Below are positions 21,305 through 32,504 of a stretch of DNA of 64,000 nt, in pieces. The number at the start of each line of letters is the position of its first letter. Within the stretch, counting starts at the first letter, position 1. The position numbers and the translations under genes were made by a program. Where the stretch lies: positions 64,686,771 to 64,750,770 of the forward strand of contig CM066737.1 of the NCBI GenBank assembly GCA_033961575.1, read 5' to 3'. Source of the stretch: Aselliscus stoliczkanus (lineage: Eukaryota > Chordata > Mammalia > Chiroptera > Hipposideridae). The notes under the pieces are model-generated. The model made no database searches. It was not told where the DNA came from and was given only the letters and a program-made list of their open reading frames with translations.

Positions 21305-22290
21305 TGTATGGAATGACATCAGCAAGATGATGAGAGAGGCAGCCCTGGACTCTCACCCATGGACTCACTGATTTCAACTGCAACACCTGGATCAATTCCC
21401 TTTGTGAGAAATCCTGAACTAGATGTGAGGCTTCTGCACCCCAATTGAATGCAAAACCAGCCACATGAAAACTAGTAGGAAAATTGAAAACACCTTCTGG
21501 CCAGAACGCTCATACCAGAGAAAGCATCATGGGATCAAGAGGAAATCAATACCCAGGTTCTTCCTGAGTAGGGAAAGAGTTGGACAACAAATCCAATGTC
21601 CTAATTCTTTTGGATGGCAACTGAGGGAATGACTTATCTCACATGTCTTGGAGTGTGGGTGGGACCTGGCATATGCTAGACCCATGGTGGCTACAGAGAA
21701 AGAAATCATAGTTTTAACTAGTGAGGATGCACTCAAAACAGCTTCTCTGGAAACTCAGCATACAGTAAGAGGTAAAAACCCCAAGTGCTCAGCTTCTCCC
21801 TATGGTAGACAAGGTTTGTACTGCAAATCCAATATTCCAGCTTTTCCAGGTGCTACCTGAGGGTCTGGCATTTGTCTCACCAGTCTTAGAGCACTGATGG
21901 AACCTGACATACTCTACACACATGGGGACTGCTAAAAACAAAGATGGTGGTTTGGAGTAGCACAAAGGTTTGAGAGGCCCCAGAAACTCGGTCAGATTGA
22001 TTGGTGAGGGTCTTCTTCTATACAAGACAATCTGCGAAGACTGGGAGAAATGACTGTATTTCTAACATGTAGATACCACCACAGAATCAAGAAAAATGAT
22101 TTTTTTTAACTTTAAAAAGGGGAAACACAAGCCAGAAAAATAACAAAATAAAATTCTAGAAATCATCCATAAATTATATCCACTATAAAAATGCTCAATG
22201 AGATCAAGAGAAAAAAATACATGATCAAAGTAAAAATTTTTAAAGGAGAAAAAATTTTAAAATAAACAGAAATCCTGCAGCTGAAGGACA
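21305..22290 (+). mobile_element. Old L1 5'UTR/ORF1-like segment
   Basis: GACATCAGCAAGATGATGAG...GCCCTGGACTCTCAC and repeated AACTAGATGTGAGGCTTC text look like an L1-type 5' region. The later A-rich part (22085-22290) has ORF1-like content. Frames are broken. Assignment is from general L1 resemblance. Confidence 0.45.
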
Positions 22291-22292
22291 TA

Positions 22293-22352
22293 ATAATTTT
22301 AATGGGTCATCGGAGGAGGCAAGCACAGCATTCACCTATTTCGCCATTTTGA
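22293..22352 (-). mobile_element. Isolated L1 5'-tip fragment, inverted
   Basis: The GGAGGAGGCAAGCACAGCAT core, its flanks and CTATTTCGCCATTTTGAC match the extreme 5' end of the full-length antisense L1 at 63720-63780. Only about 60 bp is present, in minus orientation, between two sense L1 blocks. Confidence 0.7.
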
Positions 22353-22784
22353 CTGGAATGAGTGCTGTGAAAATTTGATATCCACATACAAAAGAAGGAA
22401 ATTGGACCTTATCTTACACCACGCATGAAATTCAACTCAAAAAGGATTAAAGACTTAAATGGAAGACTTGAAACTATAAAAGTTTTAGAAGAAAACAGAA
22501 AAAATATCATGCATTGGTCTCGGCAATGATTTCATTGATATGACACCAAAAGCACAGATTACAAACATAAAAATATACAAATGGGACTACATCAAACTAA
22601 AAAGCTTCTGCACAGCAAAGCAGTCAACACAGTGAAAAGGCAACCCATGGAATGGGAGAAAATATTTGCAAATCATATGTGAGATAAAAGGTTAATTTCC
22701 AAAATATATAAGGAACTCTTATAATTGAAAAGCAAACAGTGATAATAATAACAGCCTCAACAAAACTATATATTTATACAAAGA

Positions 22785-22787
<3 letters not shown>

Positions 22788-22838
<51 letters not shown>
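22788..22838. repeat. (AT)n microsatellite
   Basis: About 25 AT units within L1 sequence. Confidence 0.97.
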
Positions 22839-22839
<1 letters not shown>

Positions 22840-22926
22840 AGGAATATCAAAAACTGTTAAACTTTACTAATTATCAAGGAAATACAGATCAAAACCACAA
22901 TTATATAGTACCGCACACCTGTTCCA

Positions 22927-23167
22927 TACCAGGAGTGCCAAAAAAATGTAAACAAATGGACACTTTGGTCAACCGTTGCTCAAGCAGTAGTTTGCCGTAA
23001 CCAGAAGTGTCTGGATGCTGATGGTTACTACTTTGAGTACCTCTTGTAATTGCAGAAGTCAAATGTATGTGCATTCATCTTTTGTTATTGGTAGATATTG
23101 ACTATTACAATTTTAATACAGTTTTCCTTTCTTAAAATGCATATACATTTTTTTGGCACCCTCTGTA
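22927..23167. mobile_element. Mariner-like MITE, copy 1 (241 bp)
   Basis: The ends TACCAGGAGTGCCAAAAAAA and TTTTTTTGGCACCCTCTGTA are inverted repeats with TA at both edges. The interior is shared, in inverse orientation, with 23796-25060. No coding frame. It lies inside L1. Confidence 0.85.
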
Positions 23168-23489
23168 TGCTTAGTGAAATAAGCCAGTGATGGAAGAATA
23201 AATTCTGCATGATTCGACTTATATGAGGTATCTAAACGAGTTAAACTCTAAGAAGCAGAGTATAGGGTGGTGCTTGCCAGGGGCTGAGGGCTTAGAAAAT
23301 CGAGAGTAAGCTATTCAATGGATATAATGTTTTAGTTATGCAAGATAAATGAAACCTAGAGATCTGCTGTACAACAATATCCTTATAGATAACAATTCTC
23401 TATTTTATGCTTAAAAATCTGTTAAGAGAGTAGATCTCATGTTAAGTGTTCTTACACCAAAAAAGTAAAAAAAAAAAAAAAAAGATACA

Positions 23490-23790
23490 AAGAGTAAACT
23501 AATTTGAGGAGCCATATTAGGATTTTTATAGGGTAATGTGTAAAAGAATAAATAACACAGTGAATAAATTAAAAAATATTGGAAAGAAAATTAAAATTAA
23601 AAATAAATCCAAATTAAGACAAGAAAGGAGAGAAATAGAAACAAAAATAGTTTAAGATATAATAGAAAACACAAAATCAGATGGTAGAAATATATATATT
23701 ACATATTGAATAAGTATAAATGGACTAAATATTTCAATTAAAAGACAATTTTTGTTAGTCTGGATAAAAATATAATATAATTATATTTAT
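23490..23790. other. Unassigned A-rich sequence
   Basis: No recognisable element between the L1 poly(A) and the next MITE. Confidence 0.4.
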
Positions 23791-23842
23791 TTTGCACAGA
23801 GAGTGCCAAAAATAGGTATACACATTTTAAGAAAGGAAAATT

Positions 23843-24264
23843 ATTTTTTTTAAAGATTTTATTGGGGAATTGGGGGAGGGGAACAGAGAAGCTGCTGTCC
23901 ATTTGTTCTTCAGTCTAATTGTGGAGGACATCGCTTCACTGGCCCATTTGGTATTATGATCATTGTTCTCTTCCTAGCTGAGGCAGTTGGATGGCCACTC
24001 ACAGTGGCTCTCACCGGCTGCTGACTTCTCATGTGGCTGCTGGCCACTTACAGTAGCTCATGGCAGCCCACTGCAGCAGGGGCTGCAGCCTATGTCATCG
24101 CTGGCCACTCACGGCAGCCCGCCTCCAGGTCAAGCTGTTGTTCACTATCTTAACTGTAGAGGGCGCAGCGTCACTGGCCCATGTGGGATCGGAACAGGTG
24201 CCCTGCTGCTCAGAGCTCGTGCTCCCAAGCCAACTCTTCACCAACTGAGCCACTCGGGCAGCCC
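23843..24264 (-). mobile_element. SINE family A, long form
   Basis: It begins (inverted tail) TTTTATTGGGGAATTGGGGG and ends with the inverted head CACTCGGGCAGCCC. A 9-bp duplication AGGAAAATT flanks it (23834-23842 and 24265-24273). Confidence 0.92.
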
Positions 24265-24294
24265 AGGAAAATTGTATTAAAACTGTAGTAATAT

Positions 24295-24434
24295 TAAGAG
24301 CTCGCTCAACAGTGCGAGCTGAGCTCTGAGCAACAGCATTTCAACACCCAGTCCGAGCTGAGCTGCTGCTGAGCTGCCAACAGGTGGCAGGGTGGCTCAG
24401 CTAAAAAAAAAACACAAACAAACAAAAAAAACTA
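24295..24434 (+). mobile_element. SINE family B short form (5'-truncated), first of a tandem pair
   Basis: It starts within the head (AAGAGCTCGCTCAACAGTGCGAG) and contains the GAGCTGCCAACAGGTGGCAG hairpin and an A/C-rich tail. With the next SINE it shares one outer target duplication, AACTGTAGTAATAT (24281-24294 and 24856-24869). Confidence 0.88.
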
Positions 24435-24436
24435 GT

Positions 24437-24855
24437 GGGCCGGCCGAGTCGCGCATTGGTTAAGAGCTGGCTTGGGACGCCAGCAGCCCCAGTTCGGATC
24501 CCATATATGAGGGCCAGTGACACTGCCCTCTACAGCTAACAACAGCTCCACCTGGAGCTGGGCTGCGAGCCCAGGCGATGGTGAAGGCTGCAGCCCCTGC
24601 TGCAATGGGCTGCCATAGGCTACAGCGAGTGGTTGCCAGCCAGCCTGAGCTGCTAATAGCCACGGTGAGCGACCATCCGGAGGACGGCGACCGATCTGCC
24701 TCATCTGGGAAGAACGCAATGACGATACCAACATGGGCCAGTGAAGCAAGGTCCTCTGTAACTAGACTGAAGAACAAAAAGACAGCAACTTGTCTGTTCC
24801 CCTACCCCAATTCCCCAATAGAATCTTTAAAAACAAAAAAACAAACAAACAAAAA
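24437..24855 (+). mobile_element. SINE family A long form, second of a tandem pair
   Basis: The head GGGCCGGCCGAGTCGCGC follows the A-rich tail of the preceding SINE. The tail CCCCAATTCCCCAATAGAATC runs into A/C-rich sequence at the outer target duplication. Confidence 0.92.
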
Positions 24856-25341
24856 AACTGTAGTAATATATACCAGTAACAAAAGATGAATAAAAGTCAC
24901 ATGTGACTTCTGCAATTACAAGAGGTACTCAAAGTGGTTACCATCAGTGTCCAGACACTTCTGATTATGGTGAACTACTGCTTGAGCAACATTGACCACT
25001 TGTATACATTTTTGTATACAAAAGTGTCCACTTATATATGTTTTTTTGGCACTCCTGGTAGAAAACAAGATCTAGCAGTATGATGTTTTCAAGTGATACA
25101 TATTAAAAGTAAAAGAAATGGATCTAGCTAGATAACTATCAGCTATCATTTCTCTCAGGCAATAACAAAATGGAAGTGTATGCAGTTAGTTTAACATCAG
25201 ACAATATAGACTTTAGGGTCAAAATTAATTGTTAGAGATACTATATAAAAGGTATAATTCACTCACAAACAGACACACCAAAGTTAAACTTACATTCATC
25301 TAATTGCATAGATTAAAATATATGATGCAAAAGAAATGATA

Positions 25342-25735
25342 GGGCCGGCCGAGTGGCGCGTTGATTAGAGTTAGCTTGGGACGCCAGGTCTGAGCAGCAG
25401 GGCCCCGGTTCAGATCCCGCACTAGGGCCAGTGACGCTGCTCCCCCTATAGCTAAGATGGTGAACAACAGCTCGACCTGGAACTGGGCTGCAGTGAGTGA
25501 CCGGCAACAGTGTAGGCTACAGTAGGGGTGGCTGGCAGCTGGCATGCGCTTTTGTGAGCCACCATAAGTAGCCGTCCAATGGCCGGCGAGTGACTGCCTC
25601 ACCAGGGAAGAGCGCAATGATAATACCAAAATGGGCCAGTGAAGCAACGTTCTCCACAACTAGACTGAAGAACAAAAGGACAGCAACTTGTCTGTTCCCC
25701 TCCCCCAATCCCCAATAAAAAATCTTTTTTTAAAA
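25342..25735 (+). mobile_element. SINE family A, long form
   Basis: The head GGGCCGGCCGAGTGGCGCG has an insertion in the anticodon-arm region. The body ends CCCAATAAAAAATC plus A/T-rich tail. Target duplication unclear. Confidence 0.9.
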
Positions 25736-25739
25736 TAAA

Positions 25740-27440
25740 GATATAACCATGAGAAGAAATATCCCATTTCATCATCATATTGGGAGATTTTTAAATTCAC
25801 TTAATATGACTTGCCTCTGATCATATCTTCCAAGAGATGATTGATCCTGGTCTAGTGTGTCCTTTTTTGAGCTTCATTTTTTTTAAAAACATATTCAGCT
25901 AGATGAGGGTAATGATTAATAATTTTAAGTCTAAAAATAAAAAATGTAATTTTAACTAGACGCAGTATATTTAGGTACATTCAGGCACTTTTCCTAAGGT
26001 TGCAAGTTTTCATAATATTAGATGGATAATAGGATTTGGAGTTCAGAAGAGAGGTCTGGGCTAGAGATATGATTTTGGGAGTCAAGAATGGTTACTGATG
26101 TATAATATAATATCTCAATATTATATAATATAATATTTCAATAATATAATATAATATCTCAATAATATCAATGAGATTTCCTTTGGAAAACTGTGAAGTG
26201 AGAAGAAATACATATAAATTTCCTTAATGAATGCCAATATTTAGTGACCAAATAGCAATGCTTGAGCCTACAATGAAATTTAAAATAAAAAGGAAGATCA
26301 GGAGAGTGTGTTAACATGAAAGCCAAGGAAGAGATAGTTATTTTATAATCTGATATTTGTAAATATTGGTTTGGTTATTATATAAGTGATAGTCAAGATG
26401 TAGCTGAGAAGATTACATATTTTTGTCAGTGTCTAGGATGAGCCATTCTGAGAATTCTCTTTCTGGTCTTAGTGATTGACTGAAACTCAAAGTTGCAATC
26501 TCCATATTATTGTTATAATTAAATGTATCACATGGCTTTAATCTGGACAGTTACTTATGGTATCTTTATCACTTACCTACCAGTAGTTTAGGCATGACTA
26601 TAAATTTTAAAAAACTACTTTCTTTATAGCACCTAACTTACTGTTGCCTTAGAGTCATATTCTGAATGGCCCAAGAAATGAAATACCTGAAACTATTGAC
26701 TAAATCACTCTGAACATGGAACTTAGATCAATAAAATGAGAATTACCATTCATATATATGTCTAGGAATTTAGGCTTGTGCCAAATATTATTTATTAATT
26801 ATAATATATTAGGTCAGGACCAAGCTTTACTCAATTCCTTGTCACAGTATCTTTCTGATCAGGTCATCCAATTGTTTTTTATGTCCCTCTCTTCAGGTTT
26901 GAGAGATTTTCACCTCCCTATGTCCTGCTTCAGTTTTTCTTTTCAAGTAGGCTCAGCATCAGATTACGTCTTCCACAGTTTTCTAATACCTAATATTCTA
27001 ATACTTCAAGTTTCCAAACTTACTGTTCTGAAACAATCACAGAAATTTCTCCTAATTTTTAAATGATTATTGTTGTTACCAGCACACAGTAAATTTATGA
27101 TTTATGTTTTTTGTTGTTGTTGTTTTTCATTCCTCTCAGGGTTTCTTTTGATACAGAAATTACTCTATTTTTAATATTTTAACCTGAAATATTTTATAGA
27201 AAAAGCTGCACGTTAGGGCAAAAGCACATCAACCACGTCTGATACTGATAGTTAGTGAAAGTGTCCCCTTGTATAATATCATTTTGGACTTGAGGCAAAC
27301 TTACTGTTTGTAAGTAGGGTAATGCATATAAATTTTCTTTTTATTGAAACACAAATGAAGTGAGACTAGCCTTTTCATGTCTTTTTTGAGACCTCATTTC
27401 TTGATTTATTCCTTGGGTTCTGATAAAATGTGAAATGGGT
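25740..27440. other. Unassigned AT-rich sequence
   Basis: No gene or confident interspersed element. It includes an (ATAAT)-type simple repeat at 26107-26165. A 102-codon plus frame (26758-27066) has no domain. Confidence 0.4.
26107..26165. repeat. Imperfect TATAATATC/ATAAT simple repeat
   Basis: ATAATATAATATCTCAAT-type units recur three times. Confidence 0.85.
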
Positions 27441-27445
27441 GTATA

Positions 27446-28016
27446 TGAGGTCTGACAATTAAGTTTGCGAACTCATCCTAGAAAAAGTGCTACATACTTC
27501 ATTGCTGAATATCACTATGGTCACCTTCAAAGTACTCCTCTTGGGAGGCTATGCACCAACACCATTGCCTAGTCCACCCTTCAAAGCAATTTTGGAACTC
27601 TTTTTCTAGAATGGCCATCAGAGCTGTCATTGTATTACCCTTAATGTCCTGAATGTCATCAAAATGTTTTCCTTTCAATATTTCCTTGATCTTCGGGTAA
27701 AGAAAGAAGTCACTGGGGACCAGATCAGGTGAGTAGGGAGGGTGTTCCAATACAGCTATTTGTTTAATGGCTAAAATCTCCCTCACAGACGGTGCCTTGT
27801 GAGCTGGTGCATTGTTGTGAGGCAAGAGCCATGAATTGTTGCTGAAAATTTTAGGTCGTGTAACTTTTTCATGCAGCCTTTTCAGCACTTCCAGATGGCA
27901 AACTTGGTTAATTTTTTCCCAGTTGGTACAAATTCATCATGAATAATCCCTCTGATATCAACAAAGGCTAGCAACATTGTTGCAACAAGTTCACGAACTA
28001 ATTGTCAGACCTCGTG
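27446..28016 (-). mobile_element. Internally deleted mariner (571 bp)
   Basis: The ends TGAGGTCTGACAATTAAG and CTAATTGTCAGACCTCG are inverted repeats; TA precedes the left end. It is organised like the 6375-6961 copy: transposase C-terminus only, then about 100 bp to the other end. Confidence 0.92.
27499..27888 (-). pseudogene. Mariner transposase, C-terminal part
   Basis: A 129-codon open frame with the mariner C-terminal blocks (YSPDLVPSDFFLYPKIKE, GKHFDDIQDIKGNTMTAL, FEGWTRQWCWCIASQEEYFE). The second catalytic Asp is replaced by Asn (PHNNAPAH), while the third Asp (PSDFF) remains. The N-terminal half is deleted, so it is inactive. Confidence 0.9.
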
Positions 28017-28119
28017 TTTCTTTGAGTCATTGTGCTAATACTTTTATTTGTTTTCTCTATGTAAGTATTAAGAAGTTCAGCAACATATCCTGGAAAATTA
28101 TCTTTCTTCCTGTTCCAAA

Positions 28120-28215
28120 GTCTCTAAACAATTTGAGGACAGAGCCTGTATCTACCCATTTCATCAGTGACTAGAACATAGTAGATACTTTCTATATATT
28201 CGCTAAATTGAACTG
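28120..28215 (+). repeat. L2 3'-end relic
   Basis: TGAGGACAGAGCCTGTATC ... GACTAGAACATAGTAGATAC ... CTAAATTGAACTGA parallels the L2 terminus. Confidence 0.6.
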
Positions 28216-28219
28216 ATAG

Positions 28220-29560
28220 CTGGAACTCCCTTGTTAGTCTTCACAGTAAATCTCTCTTACTTCTTTGAAAGCTATCTCTAATTCAGAGCTCTTTTATAGT
28301 GCTGAGATGATTGCCATATCTTAAATCTGGGAAATTATTAAGGCAAGTGTGACTGAGGATTACCAGAAATATAATAAATTCTTCCCACACCCATAAAAGT
28401 ACTACCACAATGCAAATAAATATGTTTGAGATATTTAGCAGGAGATATGGTAAAGAGAGGCAAATCTGGGTTTGAAATTTGGAAAAATTACACTTTTTAA
28501 TCATGATTTCCTGGTGACAAACTGAAAGTAATAACACATTATTGTGATAATTGATTAGGAGAATTATGCAAAATGCCAAGCACAAAATGACAAGCAAAGA
28601 GTAAGGTATTTAATATTAGGTGGTTCCCTTCATCGGGATCAGATTGTCAGGTTCACTCTCTGCAACACATTTACTTTCATTTATCTCTTTCCTTTACATG
28701 CCTCCTCCTCCATCTCACTATCTAGCTTTCTACAATCATATTGTTACTGGTTTAAAATTACTTGAAGTTAGTGAAAAGAACATTTTTATTCTCTATCCAG
28801 AATTTCAATATTACATATTTTCATCAATAGCCACAATAGTTGACAATTGGTCTCAATAGCCTACTGAATTTACTCAAAATCTTCAAAAATTCGGAAAAGT
28901 ATGGTCACATCTATTGACACTCCTTCGTGTTCAAAATAAAAAGTTAGTAAAGACCTGTAAGGAGATGATGGAAGTAACTATAAAGTGAATGTTGATTCAC
29001 TGTTCTCTTCTTTGTATTAAAAATTTCTAGTTTTCATGAGCTTTCCTAACAAGCTGTGGTAGCCTATTATTGTGAACTATATACTGTCTCTTCCTGCAAG
29101 AGGATCTACAGGATCTGTAGCTATTGCAAAGGGTATTTCAAAGCCTCTTGAGGAAGGAGGACATTTCCTCACCTCATTGATGTTTGAGCAATAAAATGAG
29201 CAGACACAATGTATGAGTATAACTAGTTGCCTTAAAAGTCATTCATGTTTTTGCCAACTCTGTTTCTTTTTTTTCCCCAATCTATCATAATAACATGTTA
29301 TCAGTGCATTTTCCAGGTAAGGGCTGCTCTAGGAGATTGAGTGTTGGAAAAAAGAAATAGAAAACAAGCTACAGCTGAACTACAACCAACATAAAATGTG
29401 AACAAAAATTAATCTCTGTTGTGATAAGCCCCTGAAAATTTAGGCCTGGTTGTTACCACAGCAAAGATGACTAACAGATATCAATATCTAGGGTGCTGAC
29501 ATAGCAAAACACCTAATATATATGTCAGTTATTTTGGGGGCAGGTCATAAGTGGAAAGGA
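28220..29560. other. Unassigned sequence
   Basis: No recognisable gene. A 104-codon minus frame (28283-28597) is hydrophobic but lies in AT-rich DNA and has no supporting feature. Confidence 0.4.
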
Positions 29561-29564
29561 AATG

Positions 29565-29680
29565 ACCATCACATTGTGATATATAAATGACATATTACAG
29601 AACTGTACACTTGAAACCTATGTAACTTTACTAACCATTGTCATCCCAATAAATTTAATTTTTTAAATTAAAAATACCAA
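29565..29680 (+). mobile_element. L1 3' end, 5'-truncated
   Basis: ACAGAACTGTACACTTGAAACC ... CATTGTCATCCCAATAAATTTAA is the L1 3' terminus with its polyadenylation signal and a short A/T tail. Confidence 0.8.
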
Positions 29681-29961
29681 TAATTAAATATTGCCTATGA
29701 AAATGAAGCTGAGTCCAATTAGATGTGGTAAACGATAAAATAAATTCATGTTAAAAAAAGAAAATGGAAAAATGGAAGCTCGTATATGCAAAGACAAATA
29801 TTTTTATAAGTTTCACCTTTGATAAATTGAGAAACAGATAATTGTCTAATGAACTTGTTTTAGATGAAGTGAAAAACTAAATGTTGGATTTGACATCAAA
29901 AGCAGAGCCCACAGGAGCACAACTATATAAGTGGGACTATATCCAATTAAGAAGCTTCTGC

Positions 29962-30398
29962 CGGGCCCAGCCGAGTAGCTTCGTTGGTTAAGAGTTAGCT
30001 TAAGAGCAAGAGCTCTGAGCATCAGGGCCACTGGTTCGATTCCCACATGGGCCAGTGACGCTGTGCCGTCTGCAGCTAAGATGGTGAACAACAGCTTGAC
30101 CTGGAGCTGGGCTGTCGTGAGTCGCCGGTGAAGGTGTAGGCTGCAGCGGGGCTGCAGTGGGCTGCCATGAACTACTGTGAGTGGCTGGCAGCTACTGTGA
30201 GTGGCCGTTCAATGGTCAGAGACCAATCTGCCTCAGCTGGGAAGAGTGCAATGATCATAATACCAACATGGGTCAGTGAAGCAGTGTCTTGTACAATTAA
30301 CTGAGGAACAAAAGGACAACAAGTAGACTGTTCCCCTTCCCCAATTCCCCAACACTGTTCCCCTCCCCCAATTCCCCAATAAAAACTCTTTAAAAAAA
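29962..30398 (+). mobile_element. SINE family A-like long form
   Basis: The head GGGCCCAGCCGAGTAGCTTC and TGGTTCGATTCCCACATGGG are followed by a long body and the duplicated tail TGTTCCCC..CCCAATTCCCC, ending CCCCAATAAAAAC. A 10-bp duplication AAGCTTCTGC flanks it. Confidence 0.9.
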
Positions 30399-31100
30399 AA
30401 GCTTCTGCAAAAGAAACTATTAACAACATGAAAAGCAACATACAGAATGTGAGAAAATATTTGCAAAGCATATATCTGACAAGGTGTTAATGTCCAAAAT
30501 ATACATAAAGAACCCCTATAGATCAATAGTAAAAAACAAAACAAAACAAATAACAAGTAATCTAATTTAAAAATGGGCAGAGGAACTGAAAAGACATTTT
30601 TCTAAAGAAGACACACAAATGGCCAACAAGTATAGGAAAACATCACTCATTATCAGGGAAATGCAAATCAAAACATGGGGAATAGCTGGATAACTATGTT
30701 GTACACCTGAAATTAATATAATATTGTATATTAACTGTATTTTAATGAAAAATAAAAAACACAAAGGAGATGTCACCTCACACTTATTAGAATGTCTATG
30801 ATAAAAACTATAAGACATAAAAATTGTTGGCAAGGATGTGGGAAAGGAGAACCCTTGTGCACTGCTGATGAACATATAATTGGTGCAGCCACTATGGAAA
30901 ACAGTATGGAGGTTTCTCAAAAAATTAAAAATAGAAGTACCACATGATTCACCAATATCACTCCTGGGTATACATCCAAAAGAGATGAAAGCAGGAACAG
31001 GATCTTGAAGAGATATCTGCATTCCCATGTTCACCAAAGCATTATTTACAATAGGAAGATATGAACAAGTTACATGTCTGTCATTGGATAAATGGATAAA

Positions 31101-31102
<2 letters not shown>

Positions 31103-31142
<40 letters not shown>
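31103..31142. repeat. (TA)n microsatellite in L1
   Basis: About 20 TA units directly after the L1 text GGATAAATGGATAAAGG, where L1 itself carries a short TATATATA run. Confidence 0.97.
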
Positions 31143-31145
<3 letters not shown>

Positions 31146-31719
31146 TTTTGGAAAAGTCATGACTCATTTTTGCAATGAAAAACATAGAAAAAAATACGTC
31201 ATGCCTTTTCCGGGAACCCAATACATGACACAAAGAAATCCTGACATTTTCAACAACATGGATGGACCTTGAGTTAAATTAAGTGAAATAACTCAGGTAG
31301 AGAAAGACAAATACCATACAATATCACTTGTATTGGAATCTAGAAAAGCCAAATCTGAGAAACAAAAAGGAGAGTGCTGATTATCAGGGTCTAGGGGTGG
31401 AGGAAATGGAGAAATATTGGTCAAAGTATACAACATCCAGTCATAAAATTAACAAGTTCTGGGGATCTAATGTATAGTATAGTGATTCTGGCTGATAATA
31501 CTGTATTGTATATTTTAATGTTGCCAAGAGAGTAGATCTTCAATATTCTCACCATGAAAAAGAAATGGTAATTATGTGATGGGATGGAGGTGTTAGCTAA
31601 TGCAATGATGATAATCATTTCACAATATATAAATGTAGCAATTCAACACATTGTATACCTTAAATTTATACAATGTTACATGTCAATTATATCTCAATAA
31701 AGCTGGAAAAAGACACAAA

Positions 31720-32058
31720 CTCATAGAAACAGATTAGAAAAAAGGTTGCCAGGGTCTGGGGGAGTAGGGAAAGGTTGATAAAAAGGTAAACTTTTACCTA
31801 TAAGATGAGTATGGTCTGAGGGTGCAAATTATGGTGACTATAACTGTTAACATATTCTTTAATTAAAATTTGCTAAAAGAGTAGAACTTAAATTTTTTCA
31901 CACAAAAAGTAAATTGGTAAAGTAATGGATGTGGTAATTAATTAGAGGTTGGGATACTTTCACAACGTATGTTTGTATCAAACCACCATGATGTACACTT
32001 TAAATATCTTACGATTTTATATGCTGACTATACTTTGATAAAGCTGAAATTTTAAAAC
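31720..32058 (+). mobile_element. Second L1 3'UTR fragment
   Basis: TCATAGAAACAGATTAGAAAAAAGGTTGCCAGGG and ACTTTGATAAAGCTGAAATTTTA repeat the 3'UTR order of the preceding L1, so this is a separate copy abutting it. Confidence 0.7.
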
Positions 32059-32099
32059 AGTGTTTAGATTTAGATGATAAGTTGTATGGTTGACAAACC

Positions 32100-32500
32100 T
32101 ACGAGATCTTACATGATCTGTTCCTTCTATTCATTCTCTAATAAGACCTCCTCATCTATCACCCTCTCCCTTTTATGTACTATCCTTCAGTCAAACTGAC
32201 ATTCTTTCTATTGCAAACCACTTCAAGTTTCTTTCCATTTCAGTACCTGCATACTTGCTACCTGGAATATTCAGCAGTCAGATCTTCACCACAGTATATA
32301 GCTTCTAGTCATTCAGGTCTCAGTTCAAATGTCACCTCAGGACTACCTTCTCTGACTGCCCAATCTAATGTAACTCCTTCCAATATCCATTCTAATGGCA
32401 CCATATTTTTTCTTCATTACACTTACCTTAAACTGTAATTATTTACTACCTTGCTTATTTTTTGACTCCTCCATTACAGTGTAAATCCTGTAAGAAGAGC
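32100..32500 (+). repeat. L2 3' region
   Basis: CTACCTGGAATATTCAGCAG, TTCAGGTCTCAGTTCAAATGTCACCTC and ACTACCTTCTCTGACTGCCC follow L2 closely, continuing to GTAAATCCTGTAAGAAGAG. This is one of the better preserved L2 pieces here. Confidence 0.75.
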
Positions 32501-32504
32501 AACA

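Larger units (their letters stand above)
22370..23485 (+). mobile_element. Old sense L1 ORF2 end and 3'UTR, hosting a MITE
   Basis: GACTACATCAAACTAAAAAGCTTC, GGGAGAAAATATTTGCAAATC and, after the MITE, GTGAAATAAGCCAGTGATGG...GGTGCTTGCCAGGGGCTG are consecutive L1 ORF2-end/3'UTR landmarks. It ends in poly(A) at 23467-23484. An (AT)n tract (22788-22838) and a MITE (22927-23167) interrupt it. Confidence 0.75.
23796..25060. mobile_element. Mariner-like MITE, copy 2, split by three SINEs
   Basis: The left end ACAGAGAGTGCCAAAAATAGG and right end TTTTTTTGGCACTCCTGGTA match copy 1. Shared interior text includes GACTTCTGCAATTACAAGAG and CTACTGCTTGAGCAAC. Removing the SINEs (23843-24264 and 24295-24855) leaves about 280 bp, close to copy 1. 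Confidence 0.85.
29885..31715 (+). mobile_element. Old sense L1, ORF2 end and 3'UTR
   Basis: It covers GTGGGACTATATCCAATTAAG (29932) through ATGGGCAGAGGAACTGAAAAG, CACTATGGAAAACAGTATGG and CTCAATAAAGCTGG (31690). The order is that of L1 ORF2 C-terminus followed by 3'UTR. A SINE (29962-30398) and an (AT)n tract (31103-31142) interrupt it. About 30680-30770 contains out-of-order 3'-end text (GTACACCTGAAATTAATATAATATTG), so an internal rearrangement or nested L1 tail is likely. Confidence 0.75.

Noticed and set aside
24432..24889. Several 100-codon frames on both strands
   Set aside because: All are translations of GC-rich SINE bodies.
23796..25735. Regularly recurring GC-rich units that could be mistaken for a repeat array or CRISPR-like pattern
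   Set aside because: The units are dispersed SINEs in both orientations with separate target duplications; there are no uniform spacers.
30567..31160. 197-codon minus-strand frame
   Set aside because: It is the antisense of an L1 3' region and begins inside a (TA)n microsatellite, giving IYIYIY; an artefact.
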